Of a DNA stretch of 64,000 nucleotides, positions 1-11,662 are shown in pieces. The notes below the pieces were generated by a model. That model saw nothing but the letters and a program-made list of their open reading frames with translations, was not told the origin of the DNA and did no database searches. The stretch spans positions 28,075,399-28,139,398 of the forward strand of contig CM063108.1 of assembly GCA_031841125.1 (NCBI GenBank), given 5' to 3'. The DNA is from Acanthococcus lagerstroemiae. Lineage: Eukaryota > Arthropoda > Insecta > Hemiptera > Eriococcidae. Positions within the stretch are counted from its first letter, which is position 1. The number at the start of each line of letters is the position of its first letter. The position numbers were made by a program, and so were the translations under genes.

Positions 1-546
1 CAGTGTGGTTTGCAAAAAAAGTACGAATCAGATGGTGACTTTGCACTATACATGCGGTTTTTACCAGCCTTAGCATTTGTACCAGAGAAGGATGTAGTTC
101 GCGTTTTTGACAAATTGGCGGATGACAAGATCTTACCCGATGAAGCAGGTGGAGTCGTAGACTACTTCGAGGATACGTGGATCGGTAGACCTACAAGGCA
201 AGGCCGTCGTCGAAAAGCATCTTTTCCATTAGAACTCTGGAATTGCTATGATAGTGTCCTCAATGAATTGCCACGAACAAATAATGTCGTAGAGGGTTGG
301 CATCGTGGGTTTGAGGCGCTGACGTATGGCCATCATGAAAATCTGTGGCGCACAATTTCTTCTTTGAAACGTTCGCAGGCTATGACGGAGATGGTGGCTG
401 AGCAATATTTGTCTGGAGTGCCTCCTCCCACCAAAAAAAGGAGGTATGTTAACCTTGATTCGCGCCTCAAAACTGTTGTTTTAAATTACGCTAACACACC
501 GCCAATCGATTACTTAAGAGCCATAGCTCATAATTTAACTTATTAA
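1..546 (+). CDS. MULE transposase, C-terminal part (cut by window edge)
   Basis: The frame is open from base 1 to the stop at 546, about 181 codons, so the N-terminus lies outside the window. The product matches the C-terminal part of MULE-type transposases common in insect genomes. It has an LAFVP segment, the VDYFEDTWIGRP block (residues about 54-65 from base 1), then NVVEGWHRGFEALTYGHH and a lysine/arginine-rich tail. In the family this region follows the DDE catalytic core and is thought to help assemble the transposase on DNA. The catalytic aspartates and the zinc finger would lie upstream, out of view. The visible part has no stop or frameshift. The subterminal repeats downstream (735-866) fit the 3' end of the same element. 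Family assignment is confident; whether the full protein is intact cannot be judged. Confidence 0.75.
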   Translation, partial: QCGLQKKYESDGDFALYMRFLPALAFVPEKDVVRVFDKLADDKILPDEAGGVVDYFEDTWIGRPTRQGRRRKASFPLELWNCYDSVLNELPRTNNVVEGWHRGFEALTYGHHENLWRTISSLKRSQAMTEMVAEQYLSGVPPPTKKRRYVNLDSRLKTVVLNYANTPPIDYLRAIAHNLTY

Positions 547-868
547 TTTTCATTTTTCTTTAAATCAATTTTTGACATTAAAAAATCAGTGTATATTTTT
601 TTTAAACAAAATGAAATATTTCAATTTTTTTCGTTTTAATGTCAGTCAATTTTATAAAAAATAAAGCACTACTGCAATCATTTGTATCATTTGTGATGAA
701 AGCCTCCTTCACAATAGAAAAAAAAGAAGAAAAAAGGTGAAATGGTCATTAGGTGAAATGTTAATCGGTGAAATGTCTTTTAGGTGAAAAGAACAGTCGG
801 TGAGTTGTCTTTCAGGTGAATGTCATAGGTGACATGTCGGTCGGTGAATTGTCCTCCGATTAAATGAC
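547..868 (+). mobile_element. MULE 3' non-coding end with subterminal repeats
   Basis: This stretch follows the MULE frame. An AT-rich spacer is followed at 735-866 by about eight imperfect copies of GGTGAAATGTC or close variants (GGTGAAAAG, GGTGAGTTG, GGTGAATGTC, GGTGACATG, GGTGAATTG), spaced 10-20 bases apart. Repeated short motifs near the ends are usual in MULE-like elements, where they are thought to bind transposase. The outer boundary near 868 is inferred from where the repeats stop. Confidence 0.5.
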
Positions 869-2141
869 CAGATACCCATTAATTTATCATCTACTTGTTT
901 TTCTTCACGATTTTACTTCTAGTCCAGGAATTTTAAATGACCATTAGGGATAAAAGGTAAAAGATTGCTATCAAATATTTTATTGGTGGAAGTTGCAAGA
1001 CATCATACCTGCAGCACTAGGGAAACCTTCCGTCTTTCACGTGATGTGGGGTTTAACCCCTCAGAATTGTATTTTTTGGAGTTTCTCGAAAATAGCGCAT
1101 TATTTGAAAATTTATCATCCTACATAAAATATCCTTCATAAGATTCTCTATAAAAATGGCGTTTACAATTTTTTTCATATTTACAAAGATGCAATACTTT
1201 GGATGCCATCATTTATAAGAATTTACAGTAGTTCGTTTGGTAATCGTATGAGGTAAGTATAATGTTGCCATTCCCCAGTAATGGGTTGTCACCAAGGGGA
1301 ATTGGACTATATAACCTTTGTATCAAAATAATTTATCAAGGAGGCCTATGTCTCAGTGGGTAGACCGAAACATCTGTTTCAAGGCTTTATTTAATTTATT
1401 TAGGTATGATGTTGAGGGCAGCCTTGCAGGTAGTGAAATACGGTTATACTCGTACGTTATAATAGTTGTGTAACTTTTAATGCTGCCAACACAGTGGCGC
1501 TGGAGCCGATGGGCAGGGGGCAGCTGTCCTTTCTCCGCTCATGAAACTGCGATTTCTCGTTGCGAACTTTCGAGTTCGGGCCCTTGAATACAAAATCGTG
1601 AGATGTTCAAACTGTATAACTCAAAAGTGATTTTTCACGTCGTCAGATTTGCCTGTTGTCAAAAATTAAACGTCAGTGTGGCAGGCTAGAACCAAAATCT
1701 AATCAAAAGTCTACTGCAATCTTCAAAATCTATGTGCCAAAAACCTTTGTGTTCTTCGACCCAATCCACTTGCGCCAATTTGAAATGTAACATTTTCATT
1801 TTGGGACCTAAATGGAGATTGGATCAAACATCTTCATCTGATCGGGTATTCGGATCGGATTTAGCGAAGCAGAAGACGAACAACCTCGATAGGTTGTTCG
1901 ATATATTTTCTTCAGGAAAAATAAAATTGGTGGACCCCCTGCTCCTTCTTGAGGTAGAACGGATCTTTAAGCCCTCCAAGATTTAGCATTTCAAGATTCT
2001 GCTTGGTTCTCTACTCAGTTGCTTACATTAAAATTTACAGTATATCGTTGCAAGATAAGTTTATCCTTGTTCTGAAATTTCGATTTTATGATTCGACTTC
2101 TATCACCTCCCTCTCCCCCCTCTCCATCATGATTAGGGACT
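869..2141. other. No gene recognised
   Basis: AT-rich sequence with only short accidental frames on both strands. I see no protein family, RNA gene or clear repeat pair here. A segment beginning CAGTGGCGCTGG near 1491 recalls hAT-type ends, but no partner end was found. Confidence 0.5.
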
Positions 2142-3130
2142 CGATGGCCTCAAGCACACTTGACCTAAGTCGCAAAATCCAGATTTTCCAGGAGAGCGTT
2201 TTGAAAGTCTTGCAGTTTTCAAGCTCTTTCTTCACACAAACGATACTGTTTGAAGACCAATGACCAGGGGGAGGGGGCAACCTACAAACATTCAAGAATA
2301 TACAAAGGGGGGAATTTTTCTTGAAAGTGCAGTTGACTACACGCTGCAGGTGTTCCCTTCTCAGAGCGTATGTACTTAAGACAATTGGCGCGAGAGGAAA
2401 TTGTATTTGATACAATTGGCTTGAAAGAGATAGAACTTACCACATTCAATTAGTACCCCATTGTCGTTGTTCTTTCGCTCAAAATAAAATTGTGAATTGT
2501 GAAAGTGATTACTATTCTGGTAATAATAAAGAAAAATTATTTTTCGGATCGGGAAAAACGATTTTTATTTTAATTAGGAATACAGGACTGTCCTCAGTTC
2601 TTTTTCTCTTTCTTTCTACAGAAGGTGAGTTTTTGTAATACTTGGTATACCCTACCGAAATAATTCGTTTTTTTACCTTATTTAAAAGATCATATTTTTT
2701 TTTTAGCTTGGATACTGGAATAAAGTTGTACGCTTTCTCTAGTGCCAAAGAGGCGAGTAACCTTCCTCGGTTCATTTTCACGTAAATAATACGATAGAAA
2801 ATGACAATAAACTCAGGTATGAGCGGTTATTCAGATAATAACCACTTCATCTAGTACACCTGCTAGTAGCCAGTTTCTCACGGTGTCTCTCGCCAGATGT
2901 GTTAAGTACAAGCGTTGATGAGAATCTTCACTTAGAACAACAGTACATGGCAAAAAACCATATTGTTTTCACTTAAGTCAAGTGTCATACGCTCTCTAGC
3001 GGATCGGAAAGTAAGTATTTCGCTATTTTCATTATACAAACTGATAGCGTACGTCTTCGGCTATCGTTTCATACACGTAGGTCAATTTCCATCAAAATGT
3101 CACTTTGGTCAAGTGTGCTTGAGGCCATCG
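2142..3130. mobile_element. Non-autonomous DNA transposon with 24-bp TIRs
   Basis: The segment begins CGATGGCCTCAAGCACAC and ends with the exact reverse complement at 3107-3130. The match is perfect for 24 bases and then nearly continues (CTAAGT against CAAAGT). The total length is 989 bp. No transposase is visible inside, so it would be a non-autonomous element. A related motif, GTCAAGTGTCATACG, sits inside at about 2979, and an end-like motif GGTCAAGTGTGCATGAG lies at 7235-7251. No target duplication is obvious, so the superfamily stays open. Confidence 0.55.
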
Positions 3131-3734
3131 TATGTATTTCCAACAGAAATAAGAAAAAAGACGTGGTCAATCATCAGATTTTTGAACTGCTCCTCCACTC
3201 ATGATTTCCTTCCGGTACCGCTGTGCCAATGATTTTGTTTAACAAAGTTCGTCTCCTCTTGTTCACGTTAGCTTTGACCCTGTGGAAGGACAGAGTAGAC
3301 CGAACGAACCATCGCAAATCTTTATAAAGATCGGTATCGCAGAGTGTGGTATCTTTGTAAATATGACGCATATGAAAAAAAAAAAAAAAAATTATATCAA
3401 CTGTATTTCTATTAAGAATTGTATGAGGAATATTTTTCGTGAGATGTGTTTTTCTAAAATAATACTCTATTTTCTAGAAAGCCCCAGACAACTGAATTTT
3501 TTAAGTTTGAACTTCCTGTCACGCGAAAGACGAAGGGTGGGAGCAAGAGGGTTTCTTGTCTAGCAATCTGGAGATCACATCCTACAACTTCCAAAAATAA
3601 AATCTTTGATAGCAACTTTTTCCCATCAGAGCAGTATAATTCTGGTACTAGTCCCATAAAACCTGCCACATACGACCCATGAGCAACAGAAATACCCATT
3701 CTCTTTTCAACTGTAAAAAATACAGTAAAATACT
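3131..3734. other. No gene recognised
   Basis: AT-rich sequence with a poly-A run near 3376-3391. Frames on both strands are short and match no family. Confidence 0.5.
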
Positions 3735-3990
3735 CGGTCATTTTTTTCCCATTTTCAGTCATCTAAGGTCAGTTTTGGTAATTTGTCTCCTCCAGTAATT
3801 TAAGTTATTTTTGAGCAAGTTTTGTCTTCAAATTCTGGAAATTTTGCCGATTATAAAATTGTTTCCCCTTCATTTTGTGCTTCCGCTGTGCAATGTAAAT
3901 AAAACTGAAATTCAGTTTTCCGAAGGTTGCAGAAAAAACTTCCAACGCCACTCTACAGTCAGTTGTGTCTGAGAAGAACAGTGATTGAAT
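3735..3990 (+). repeat. Dispersed repeat family A, copy 1
   Basis: Similar by eye to 11670-11925 in the same orientation. Shared blocks include TTCAGTCATCT, CTTCAAATTCTG, ATTTTGTGCTTCCGC, GTGCAATGTAAATAAAA and CAGAAAAAACTTCCAA (one or two changes each). The second copy lies inside a TIR-bounded element, so this one is probably an older copy whose ends have eroded. Confidence 0.5.
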
Positions 3991-4154
3991 ATTGTTTGTT
4001 CATTTTATTTTGGTCCCTCTAACAACCAAAGCCAATTATAGGAGGGCTCTTAATCGCCGTGAGGAAGGAGGTAAAAAAATAAATTACTTTTGGGAACTAA
4101 CTATCAAAAATAAGCCACCTTGCGGCGTCCAAAGACGAGAAAAATCATATCTTG

Positions 4155-4269
4155 ACGGCGAATAGTTATGCAATTTCATGTACATTGCGACCAGCAGCGC
4201 AGTGCTGCGCCTGACAGTTTCGTGACTGATTTCCTCCATGTGTATGAAATTGCATAACTGAAACGCCGT
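4155..4269. repeat. Short inverted repeat (foldback, MITE-like)
   Basis: Two arms of about 30 bases (4155-4184 and 4240-4269) are imperfect reverse complements. Both carry GTTATGCAATTTCAT and a CGGCG end. The spacer of about 55 bases is GC-richer. Boundaries and superfamily are unknown. Confidence 0.4.
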
Positions 4270-7225
4270 AAATAGACATTTGAATAACACGTGAGACGTG
4301 GTTGGCTATTCCCAAAAATTAGATAAATGCTTTCTGGTGGGAATATTTTGGAGTAATTTTGTAAATCAGCCCGGGTTTGCTATTCCGCCATTTTTTGCCT
4401 TAACTCGGGAATTTTTGTGAAGATATTGGCACAAAGATGGTAGCCCCGTTGAGAGAAAAAGAAGGCCTGGGGGAATTTCCACGGGCCCCCTCTCGTTGGC
4501 TCTCGCTAGCGCTAAAACAGACAACTCACTCTTTTGGGGATCATCTGAGAAAATTGTCAAAAAGGTGCTCAGTCAAAATGCCGTCTTAATCTTATGGGAA
4601 AAATAACTTGATAATCGTTGCAAATTAACAGGACGTGTAGTGTGGATGTTTGAAAATCTGAGACACAGTATGTTGAGCCAATGTCACCGAGAACTTTTTC
4701 CTAGGATATACAAAAATGTAAAATTTCAGTCGGCGATAAGGAAGAAAAAATACCTCTCAAAAGCAGAATTAACAAGCGAAAAAAATCTTGTAAATCTTCA
4801 AATATCTCGTAAATAATTTCTCTATCAAAATCCTTCCGCGGGGCACATCTTATCAACTTGCTGAATAGTTTTTTAATTTTATTCTATTAAGGAGAAATAC
4901 CAGTGATACATTTTTCTCAATTTTTTGGGGAAGGTGGAGACATGTATCCTTACACCCCCTTCCGTCCTATTCTGACGCCTTTGATGTCCTACTGTCAACT
5001 GCGTCCAATTATTAAAAAAAAAAAAAAAGTTTTGTTACAAGAAACGCATGCTAGCAGTAGTTCAATAGTAAGTGAATTCGCAAGGCTAGCATTTTTTTGA
5101 ACGGAGGTTAACTTGAGAAAGATACTTTTCTCTCGCCTCCTTCAATAGCAGCATAAACCAAATCTAATCATAATGATAGCAAGAATAGGTTTTGTGAACA
5201 GTAAGCAAAATTAAAAATTTGAAATATGCAAGCTACTGAATTTCGAATTTGAAGAACGTATGGCCTTTTGTGAACTTACAAAAAAATCCCGTTTCCTCTG
5301 CACAACGTCGAGAATTTTGCCTCTATGTTCACCAGACGCGGACAGGTTTACGTTCAAAGTTCATCTTTTTCGATGACCTGAATTAAACGTTTCATTTTTT
5401 CTGAAATTAATGATGCACTGAGTGTCGTTCATTTTTTTTTTCTGAATAGAACGATGAACCGAATGCGGTTCGTTTTTCTCGAAGAACCGATAAACTAACG
5501 TTCATTTTGAGTGCGAACCTAAAAATTGTCATTTATTTCGGCTTTTTGGAGTTACATAAAAAATCTAACAGTCGAAAAAATTCCTGTCATTGCTTGTTTC
5601 GCTTACACATTGAGCATTCCCCAGAAAATCTGACAAAAATCTACCTATTTTGACATCGCGTTTTTTGTTTTGCTTCTGACTCCTACACGCGATGCGAGCA
5701 TTCTTGCGAACAAGATTTCGTTGTCATACCATTTCGAAAAAACTTCTGTCGAATGCAATGGCGCATAATATCTGTCTTCAAAATGAGCAATTACGTTTCA
5801 TCTTGAACCTGAATACTTGCTGTTCGAATTATCATGACAAGATTTTTCAAATTCGATTCGGATAAGAAATGAATGGCCTGTATAACCCCGGGGAAGATGA
5901 TTGAAAACGTACCAATTCAATCACTTTGCACGTTATTGAAATGTTTAATGTCGATTGTTACCAAAAGTGACCCCTTTGAGAATTTTGAAGAAAAAAAAAA
6001 ACTTACGAATTCCCAAATAAAATGTATATCGTAAAAACATTTTCTTATTCATGCATAGATGCTCGATAAAATCTGTCAATATAGTATGGAATGTGCGATG
6101 GCAAAACCTACCCTGGGGCCAAATTCTTCAAGCTCGATTTCAATACACAAGCCGGAGGTTTACATCTTTAAAACTAACGGAGATACAGTCTCTAAAAATT
6201 TTCAACTTTGTAAAATAATGATGTGAAAAATGAGCAACACGTATGACTAGTGAAGAGCTTCCCCTATCCCATCTTCGTTTATAAATACAGGATGGTAAAA
6301 GGGACAGATTGCCTCCACTCCGAAGAAAAGAATGTTTTTTGGGCCAGAGTTAACAATTTGACTACAATAAGTAGACAAAGTTTAGTTCATTTTGATTTTT
6401 CGTGAAGATAATATTTCTTGCATCACGATTGAAATTAGGGAACAAAGTTGGCAGAATTTGGCAGATCAAAGGGTATCTTTACAAGTTTCTACCCCCCCCT
6501 CCCCCGGAAAATGCTGCTGCAACGTCCCTGCCTAAACGTGAACGGCATTTACCTGGGTGTACCTGTTTTCCTAGCTTCGGAATAGACTTTTCGATCAGAA
6601 AACAGAATTGTAAAATTTTGACTTTACATCCGGGTTTAGGACTGCTGATAAATTCTGTTTTTCGCTATAAAAGACATGTTTTTTCAACCAAACATCATGT
6701 AAATGTTTATGGTTCAGATGGGCAGACGAAGGAGAAAATTGGTACTAAAGTGTTTCTTGCAGAATCAAATGACCAACCCTCCACTTAGTCTAAAAATTGT
6801 TTGGGAGTGGCCTAAATATTCTTCTAAGCAGGACCTGGATAGTAATTTGAGAAGTATTGCACCTATGAGAAAATTTTCCCAGCAAAACTAGTGCTATATT
6901 TATCAATTTAAGTCTTATGAATTTCCCCCTAAATTTCAGGTGTGATTGGGGGCAACCTACTGAGATGCTTTTCAGCCTCAATTTTATAACAATATGAAAA
7001 TTATGTGTAAATGAGTGTCGCATGCAGAACCTAAGTGACATTTTGACGAAAAATGAGTTAAATACATATTCTTATAGATCTCCATGCCCCCTATCGAGCT
7101 ACACTCGCAAATGACGAATTACTTCCTTTTTTAGCCCGTTAGATGGCGTAAACCATTTGAGCCACGTATATAACACAACGTTATTTATAATTTTCAAATT
7201 GCACTCCTGAAAAAAATAGGTTTTT
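4270..7225. other. No gene recognised
   Basis: About 3 kb of AT-rich sequence. The longest open frame, near 6402-6788 on the plus strand, runs through a C-rich tract and resembles no known protein. Homopolymer runs occur near 5014-5028 and 5992-6002. I see no RNA gene and no convincing repeat partner elsewhere in the window. Confidence 0.45.
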
Positions 7226-7329
7226 GTCACTTAGGTCAAGTGTGCATGAGACACTCGGTATTTTCAATTGTAAACTATAATCAGTTAAAAAATTTTCAAT
7301 ATCAATCTGGCAGGACAGCGTGAATCCGA

Positions 7330-7480
7330 AGTGGAGTGGCGAAAAGGGGCTCGGGCCAACTTCAGTGCGTCTCTCTGATACCTGATGCGATACTCGAAAG
7401 GGTAGTTTCCGGGGTCAGGGATGTGGTGTTTGGGGAGCCATTTTCGCATATGTGCATCGCCATAATGCTCCACCAAGTGA
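7330..7480 (-). repeat. Dispersed repeat family B, copy 1
   Basis: Read on the minus strand, this segment is similar to 11250-11400 on the plus strand. Shared blocks include GGTGGA, TATGGCGATGCAC, CCCCGGAAACTAC and GAGTATCGCATCAG. The identity of the family is unknown; open frames through it look accidental. Confidence 0.5.
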
Positions 7481-7570
7481 GCCTAGAACGAGCAGAAAGA
7501 GAGGAAAACGTGAAACCCACTGGAATGATAACCTTGACAATTTCCTTAAAAAATCCCTATTACCATGGAA

Positions 7571-9343
7571 TTCAGTTCAATTCAATATGCCTTTATTTTT
7601 ATATTAATCATTTTTTAAAATTTATTTTTATAACTACGGGGTGCGATCCAAAAATTTCCGGACTGATATTACAAATGTTTCAAAAATCAATTTTAATATT
7701 CGCTGCCGCCATCACCTTCAAAGTAGTCCCCCTCCATCTTTACGCGTGCGGTCCCGACGTTTCTTCTACTGCTGGAAAATGTTTTGGAAATCATTTTCCA
7801 GAAACGAGTCGAATATACAGTTTTCGATTCTCACTGAATATCTTCGATCCTCTCAAAACGTCGTCCATTTATCTTCAATTTTTAATTTTCGTAGGAGTCC
7901 CCCGTCAAAGGGAGCTAAACTGGGCGAATATGAGGGATGGGGAACTATTGCCATCGAATTTTTTGCCAAAAATGCTCGCATGGAAAATGAAGTGGGAGAA
8001 TGCGTACTCTTATGGTGTAGCACCTAATCCTTCGCACGCCGAAGTTCGGGTATTTTAAATCTAAGGCTCTCACGCAAACGTCTCAGAACATCGCCGTAGG
8101 AGCTTGAATTCACAATTTGATCCTGTGGTACAAATTCTTTATGCACAATGCCTTTGATGTCGAAAAAAACTATGAGCAGGCTCGTTCATCATCTGCAGGC
8201 TCTTCCCTGTCAGCCTTAAATCGCCCATACCTCTTAGAACTTATGTTCGGCTGATTGTACGTTCTTTAAATTCGTTTAGAATAATTTCATATTCTTCTTC
8301 AGGATTTTTCCGCAGATTAAGAGACAATTTAATGCACACGCGTTGCTCTAATTTTTCGTTATTGTGAAAATCGTAAAGCAGTACAAGTATCACGTTACAG
8401 AAACTCTTGTGAAGTGGCCGTCATTGCGCCGAAGAAGTTGAAATTTGCAACGTAAACTCGCAAGGCATCTATCTATCCCCTCCTATTGGCACATACGTAG
8501 CCGTGTTTTTATTTTATAGAGATAGTCTAGAAACTTTTGGATCGCACCTCGTACACATAATATGCACTTAACCTTAGAGGTTAAGTTGCCCCCTGCTGGG
8601 CAAAAGCCTCTCTCAGGCGCGTCCATCCCCCCCCCCCATATCATGCAGTTCTTTGGTAGTCCCGGTGTTTAAACATTTTGTCAAACTCATCTTTCCATCT
8701 GGTTCTTTGCTTCCTTTTTTTTCTGCCCCCCTTCAGAAATCAGTCCGAGGCTAATTTTGCCCATCTGTTGTTATCCATGCTAGCCAGGTGTTCCGCTTCA
8801 TCCCACTTCAGTCTCCTTATCGTGTGTAGGACGTTCAAGTTGTACTTGAGCTTATCTTTTATTTCGGAAATTCTTTTCTTTTCCCTCCTCTTAATACCCG
8901 GAATTGCTTTCTCCATATTATTTTTATCAATCTCTATTTTTTTTCTTCTTCTTGTTTGGTAAGCAACCAGGTCGACACCCGTACGACAGTGTGGGGAAGA
9001 CACAGCTGTTCAGGATTTCCTCTTTGTGTCTTCTCGAAAAATCACCTTTAAGAATTGTTTTCAAAGACCAGAATTTTTTCTCAGAGTTGGCTATTCTCGT
9101 CTCAAGTTCCAAGTTTTTAGTTTTAGTAAATGAGATCATTTCTCGTATGTATTTAATCTCTCGTACTAACTCTATATTTTTCCTATTATAAGCTCGAGTT
9201 TAACCGTTTTTATTTGATAACATTCTTGTTTTGTCCGTGTTAATTCTTAGCCCTGCTTTCTCCCCTCTCCTCTCGAGTCCGATTATCATGTCCTTCAATT
9301 CGTCATTTGATTCAGCAATCAATGCGATTCCTAGAAAATTCCG
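7571..9343 (-). mobile_element. 5'-truncated LINE with target duplication, interrupted by a mariner
   Basis: On the minus strand, segments in shifted frames spell the end of an endonuclease/reverse-transcriptase LINE protein. They are IALIAESNDELKDMI (start of the post-YADD region, about 9330-9200), then LETRIANSEKKFWSLK and a LSYGC motif (9139-8970), then RRLKWDEAEHLASMDNNRWA (about 8830-8750). The copy is truncated just at the catalytic box and cannot be active. Flanking 12-mers ATTACCATGGAA (7559-7570) and ATTACCATAGAA (9344-9355) differ at one base and look like the target-site duplication. The 3' tail at about 7571-7600 reads as AATAAAGGCATATTGAATTG on the minus strand, the repeat-type tail usual for such LINEs. 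The 3' non-coding part is split by the mariner at 7637-8551. Confidence 0.75.
7637..8551 (-). mobile_element. Deleted mariner element (TA target site)
   Basis: The ends are inverted repeats: CGGGGTGCGATCCAAAA at the left and TTTTGGATCGCACCTCG at the right, each bordered by TA (7635-7636 and 8552-8553), the mariner target. The minus strand carries pieces of mariner transposase in broken frames. They include an N-terminal LEQRVCIKLSLNLRKNPEE-like segment (about 8370-8300), VFFDIKGIVHKEFVPQ in the catalytic region, and HPSYSPSLAPFD (about 7960-7910), the family's PYSPDLAP block. At 915 bp it is shorter than the usual 1.3 kb, so the middle has been lost between the helix-turn-helix part and the catalytic core. 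It sits inside the LINE at 7571-9343 and is therefore younger than it. Confidence 0.8.
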
Positions 9344-9355
9344 ATTACCATAGAA

Positions 9356-9545
9356 CAGCGTGCGACGAAAACAAATGGTAAAGAATGAGGGAGGCCTTTG
9401 TCCTAAGGTAGAGCTGAGTGCGACAGGAGTTTGGTCTCGCAAAATCAGAACGATTTAAATTATATATGATGTTTAAATTGTTTATGATATTGTTTCTGAT
9501 TCCCGTTTCTTTTCGTAATAAAGGCTATTGATTTATTGATTGATA
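9356..9545 (+). repeat. Possible plus-strand LINE 3' tail
   Basis: The segment ends AATAAAGGCTATTGATTT at about 9520-9537 followed by TTGATTGAT, which resembles LINE 3' tails of the type seen elsewhere in this window. No coding part was recognised upstream, so this could be a dead-on-arrival tail. Confidence 0.3.
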
Positions 9546-9659
9546 GAGCCATACCAATAGTTGTAGTTGGGGTTACTGCCCTCCCTCGGAAAGAAAAATT
9601 GAAATCAAAAACGCTTCAAAGATAGACGAGTTTCACTGCCTCTTAGGCCAGCCTTATGC

Positions 9660-9770
9660 AAATCAGAAGGAGTTATGAAAAACCTCGAAGAGTCTCTAGA
9701 AAATCTAGAGGAGTTATAAATTGTCTTAAACGAGTCTTGAACAGTTTCAGTAAATTTGAGGTTAGTTAGG
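9660..9770. repeat. Degenerate GAGTCTT-type repeat, locus 1
   Basis: Loose repetition of GAAGAGTCTCTAGAAAAT, GAGGAGTTAT and ACGAGTCTTGAACAG. It resembles larger stretches at 28800-29190 and 43970-44180. No exact period is retained. Confidence 0.3.
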
Positions 9771-9989
9771 TTCCCTTTCATTTCTCTGATTCTTAATTTT
9801 ATATTTAATCCATTTTTCTTGAGACGTAAACTGGACTGCGTATAATCTTTCTTGGACCGCAAACCACGTTTTTTGCTTTCCGGAACGCAAACTACTTTCT
9901 CCCAAAATAAACAATGAAATAATGAACTCGTTCGCTTTTATTGCACTGAACTTGAGCGCCATGCACGTGCATGAACTTTGCCCCACTGA

Positions 9990-10990
9990 TGATCACTTAC
10001 ATGTCCACATTAGCGCTCCTTAGGGCACTTTTAGTTTCCAATAAAAGTCTGCAAGATGACCGGTGAGGGGTGGCCGAGTGATGAAACAAGGAAGCGCGAA
10101 TTTGTCCCAAAACCGAGGCCACACATGGCGGGGCGGTGCGGTGGTTCGCTATACTCACGTTGTCCTCGATCACGGAACACATCATCAGTCCTAATGGACG
10201 AAAGGTTCGATATAGCGGCCACTCCATTCTGCTCGTCGGATAATGCGTTCTCGTCGGCGCCGTAATCGGGGCACCCGATTTGGTCGGGAAAACCTCATCA
10301 GTTTACTCTCTCCGCGAATGGTCCTCCCTGCTGCCCTCGACAGGAGCAACTATTTTATTTTCCGCGTACTTTTATCGCCTGATTCGCTTTCTCGCGCAGT
10401 TCTCGTCGACGTTACCGAAATTTACGAGCCGTATTTCGCTAACGGCGTACGAGATGAATACGACCATACATTGAAAAAGAGAGAAAGGAGAAAAAAAATC
10501 CGCGTATATATACCGGCGAAGAATAAATTTGTTTTCGCGATAACGCCTTTCCAGCCGAGGAAGTGGAGGACGGAGAAGAAAGGAAACGCCGGATCATTCC
10601 CTATTATTAGTTTAAACGGAGTAGAAAAATAGATCAATACGAGAAAATGATAATGGTGACCATATCTTTTTATTATACGTATCCTCTCTCGTTCTCGGTC
10701 GATGGAGATCGCCGGGGACGATTCCTTGTGTATCATAAAAGATACAGTCGGTATAAAAAATAATAAGGTGACTTTCGCCCGAAAGAAACGCAGAAATTGC
10801 TCTTTGGTAACCGCGATAACCTTCCAGGGTATAAAAGAATGTATTTCGCATGGTAAAATGAAAATTTTCTGGAGAACCTCTTCCTATCACGTTTCGCAGT
10901 GAGAATACGATTTTCGAAAGTCACAGCTTTCGCTTTGCTGAGAGTTAATCTGGCGGGTTATTGAGTATATTGAACGCCGGAAGTGGATTG
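9990..10990. other. CpG-rich stretch without recognisable gene
   Basis: Base composition changes here: CG dinucleotides are frequent and no transposon remnant is visible. Overlapping open frames exist on both strands (for example 10243-10632 plus, with an RRRRNRGTR start), but none has a recognisable domain, and rival frames of similar length cover the same bases. It could be conserved non-coding or exon-proximal DNA; this is inference. Confidence 0.35.
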
Positions 10991-11249
10991 CCCGTTATAA
11001 AACTCCGGCAAAATGAGTTTCCAAGTTACAATCTTGCAGGCATACTGATAAGAATCACTATTAAAATGACCCTTATTTTGATACAGAGCGAAGTGCCTAT
11101 TAAGGTTTTTCATCCCATATAATTAACAAGTACGTTTTCTGAAAAGAAAAAACAAAATGTTGAGGATGTAGGCATATGCCCTCCTTGGCAGCTATGATGA
11201 AGCTTATAATGTTGAATTTACATAATTATTTTCACAGAAAACGAGCACG

Positions 11250-11400
11250 CTTGCCATTAGTGTACCTAAGAAGTAGGCTAATGGTGTGGTGGAATGTATG
11301 GCGATGCACGCATGCGAAAGTGGCCCCTGAGACATCGTACTCCCGGCCCCGGAAACTACTCTTTCTGAGTATCGCATCAGTGGCCGGTAAGAAGTACCTA
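11250..11400 (+). repeat. Dispersed repeat family B, copy 2
   Basis: Plus-strand partner of 7330-7480, with shared blocks TATGGCGATGCACGCATGCG, CCCCGGAAACTACTCTTTC and GAGTATCGCATCAG. Function and family are unknown. Confidence 0.5.
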
Positions 11401-11662
11401 GATAAGATTATAGAACTTCGTTCGAGGGGGAGGGTGTGGAAGAAAATCTGAGATTCCGAATTGAAAATTAGGGAATATTCGGGAATATTCGTGGACCAGA
11501 TATCAGGGAACTCAGTTTTAAAAAAATTACATTTTAGATGAAAGTTCTCGACTAATATTTAATAGTAAAGCGGATTTTCGAGAAATTGAATTCGGTTTTA
11601 TGATAAAATGCCAAATGAATGACCTCTGCTGCTCACCATATCAATATTGAACTCGAAAATCT

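Noticed and set aside
7336..8058. A 240-codon plus frame
   Set aside because: It runs through family B, the LINE tail and the mariner end, and is antisense to recognisable mariner remnants.
10243..10632. A 129-codon plus frame starting with arginine runs
   Set aside because: Frames on the opposite strand (10422-10736) cover the same bases and no family is recognised.
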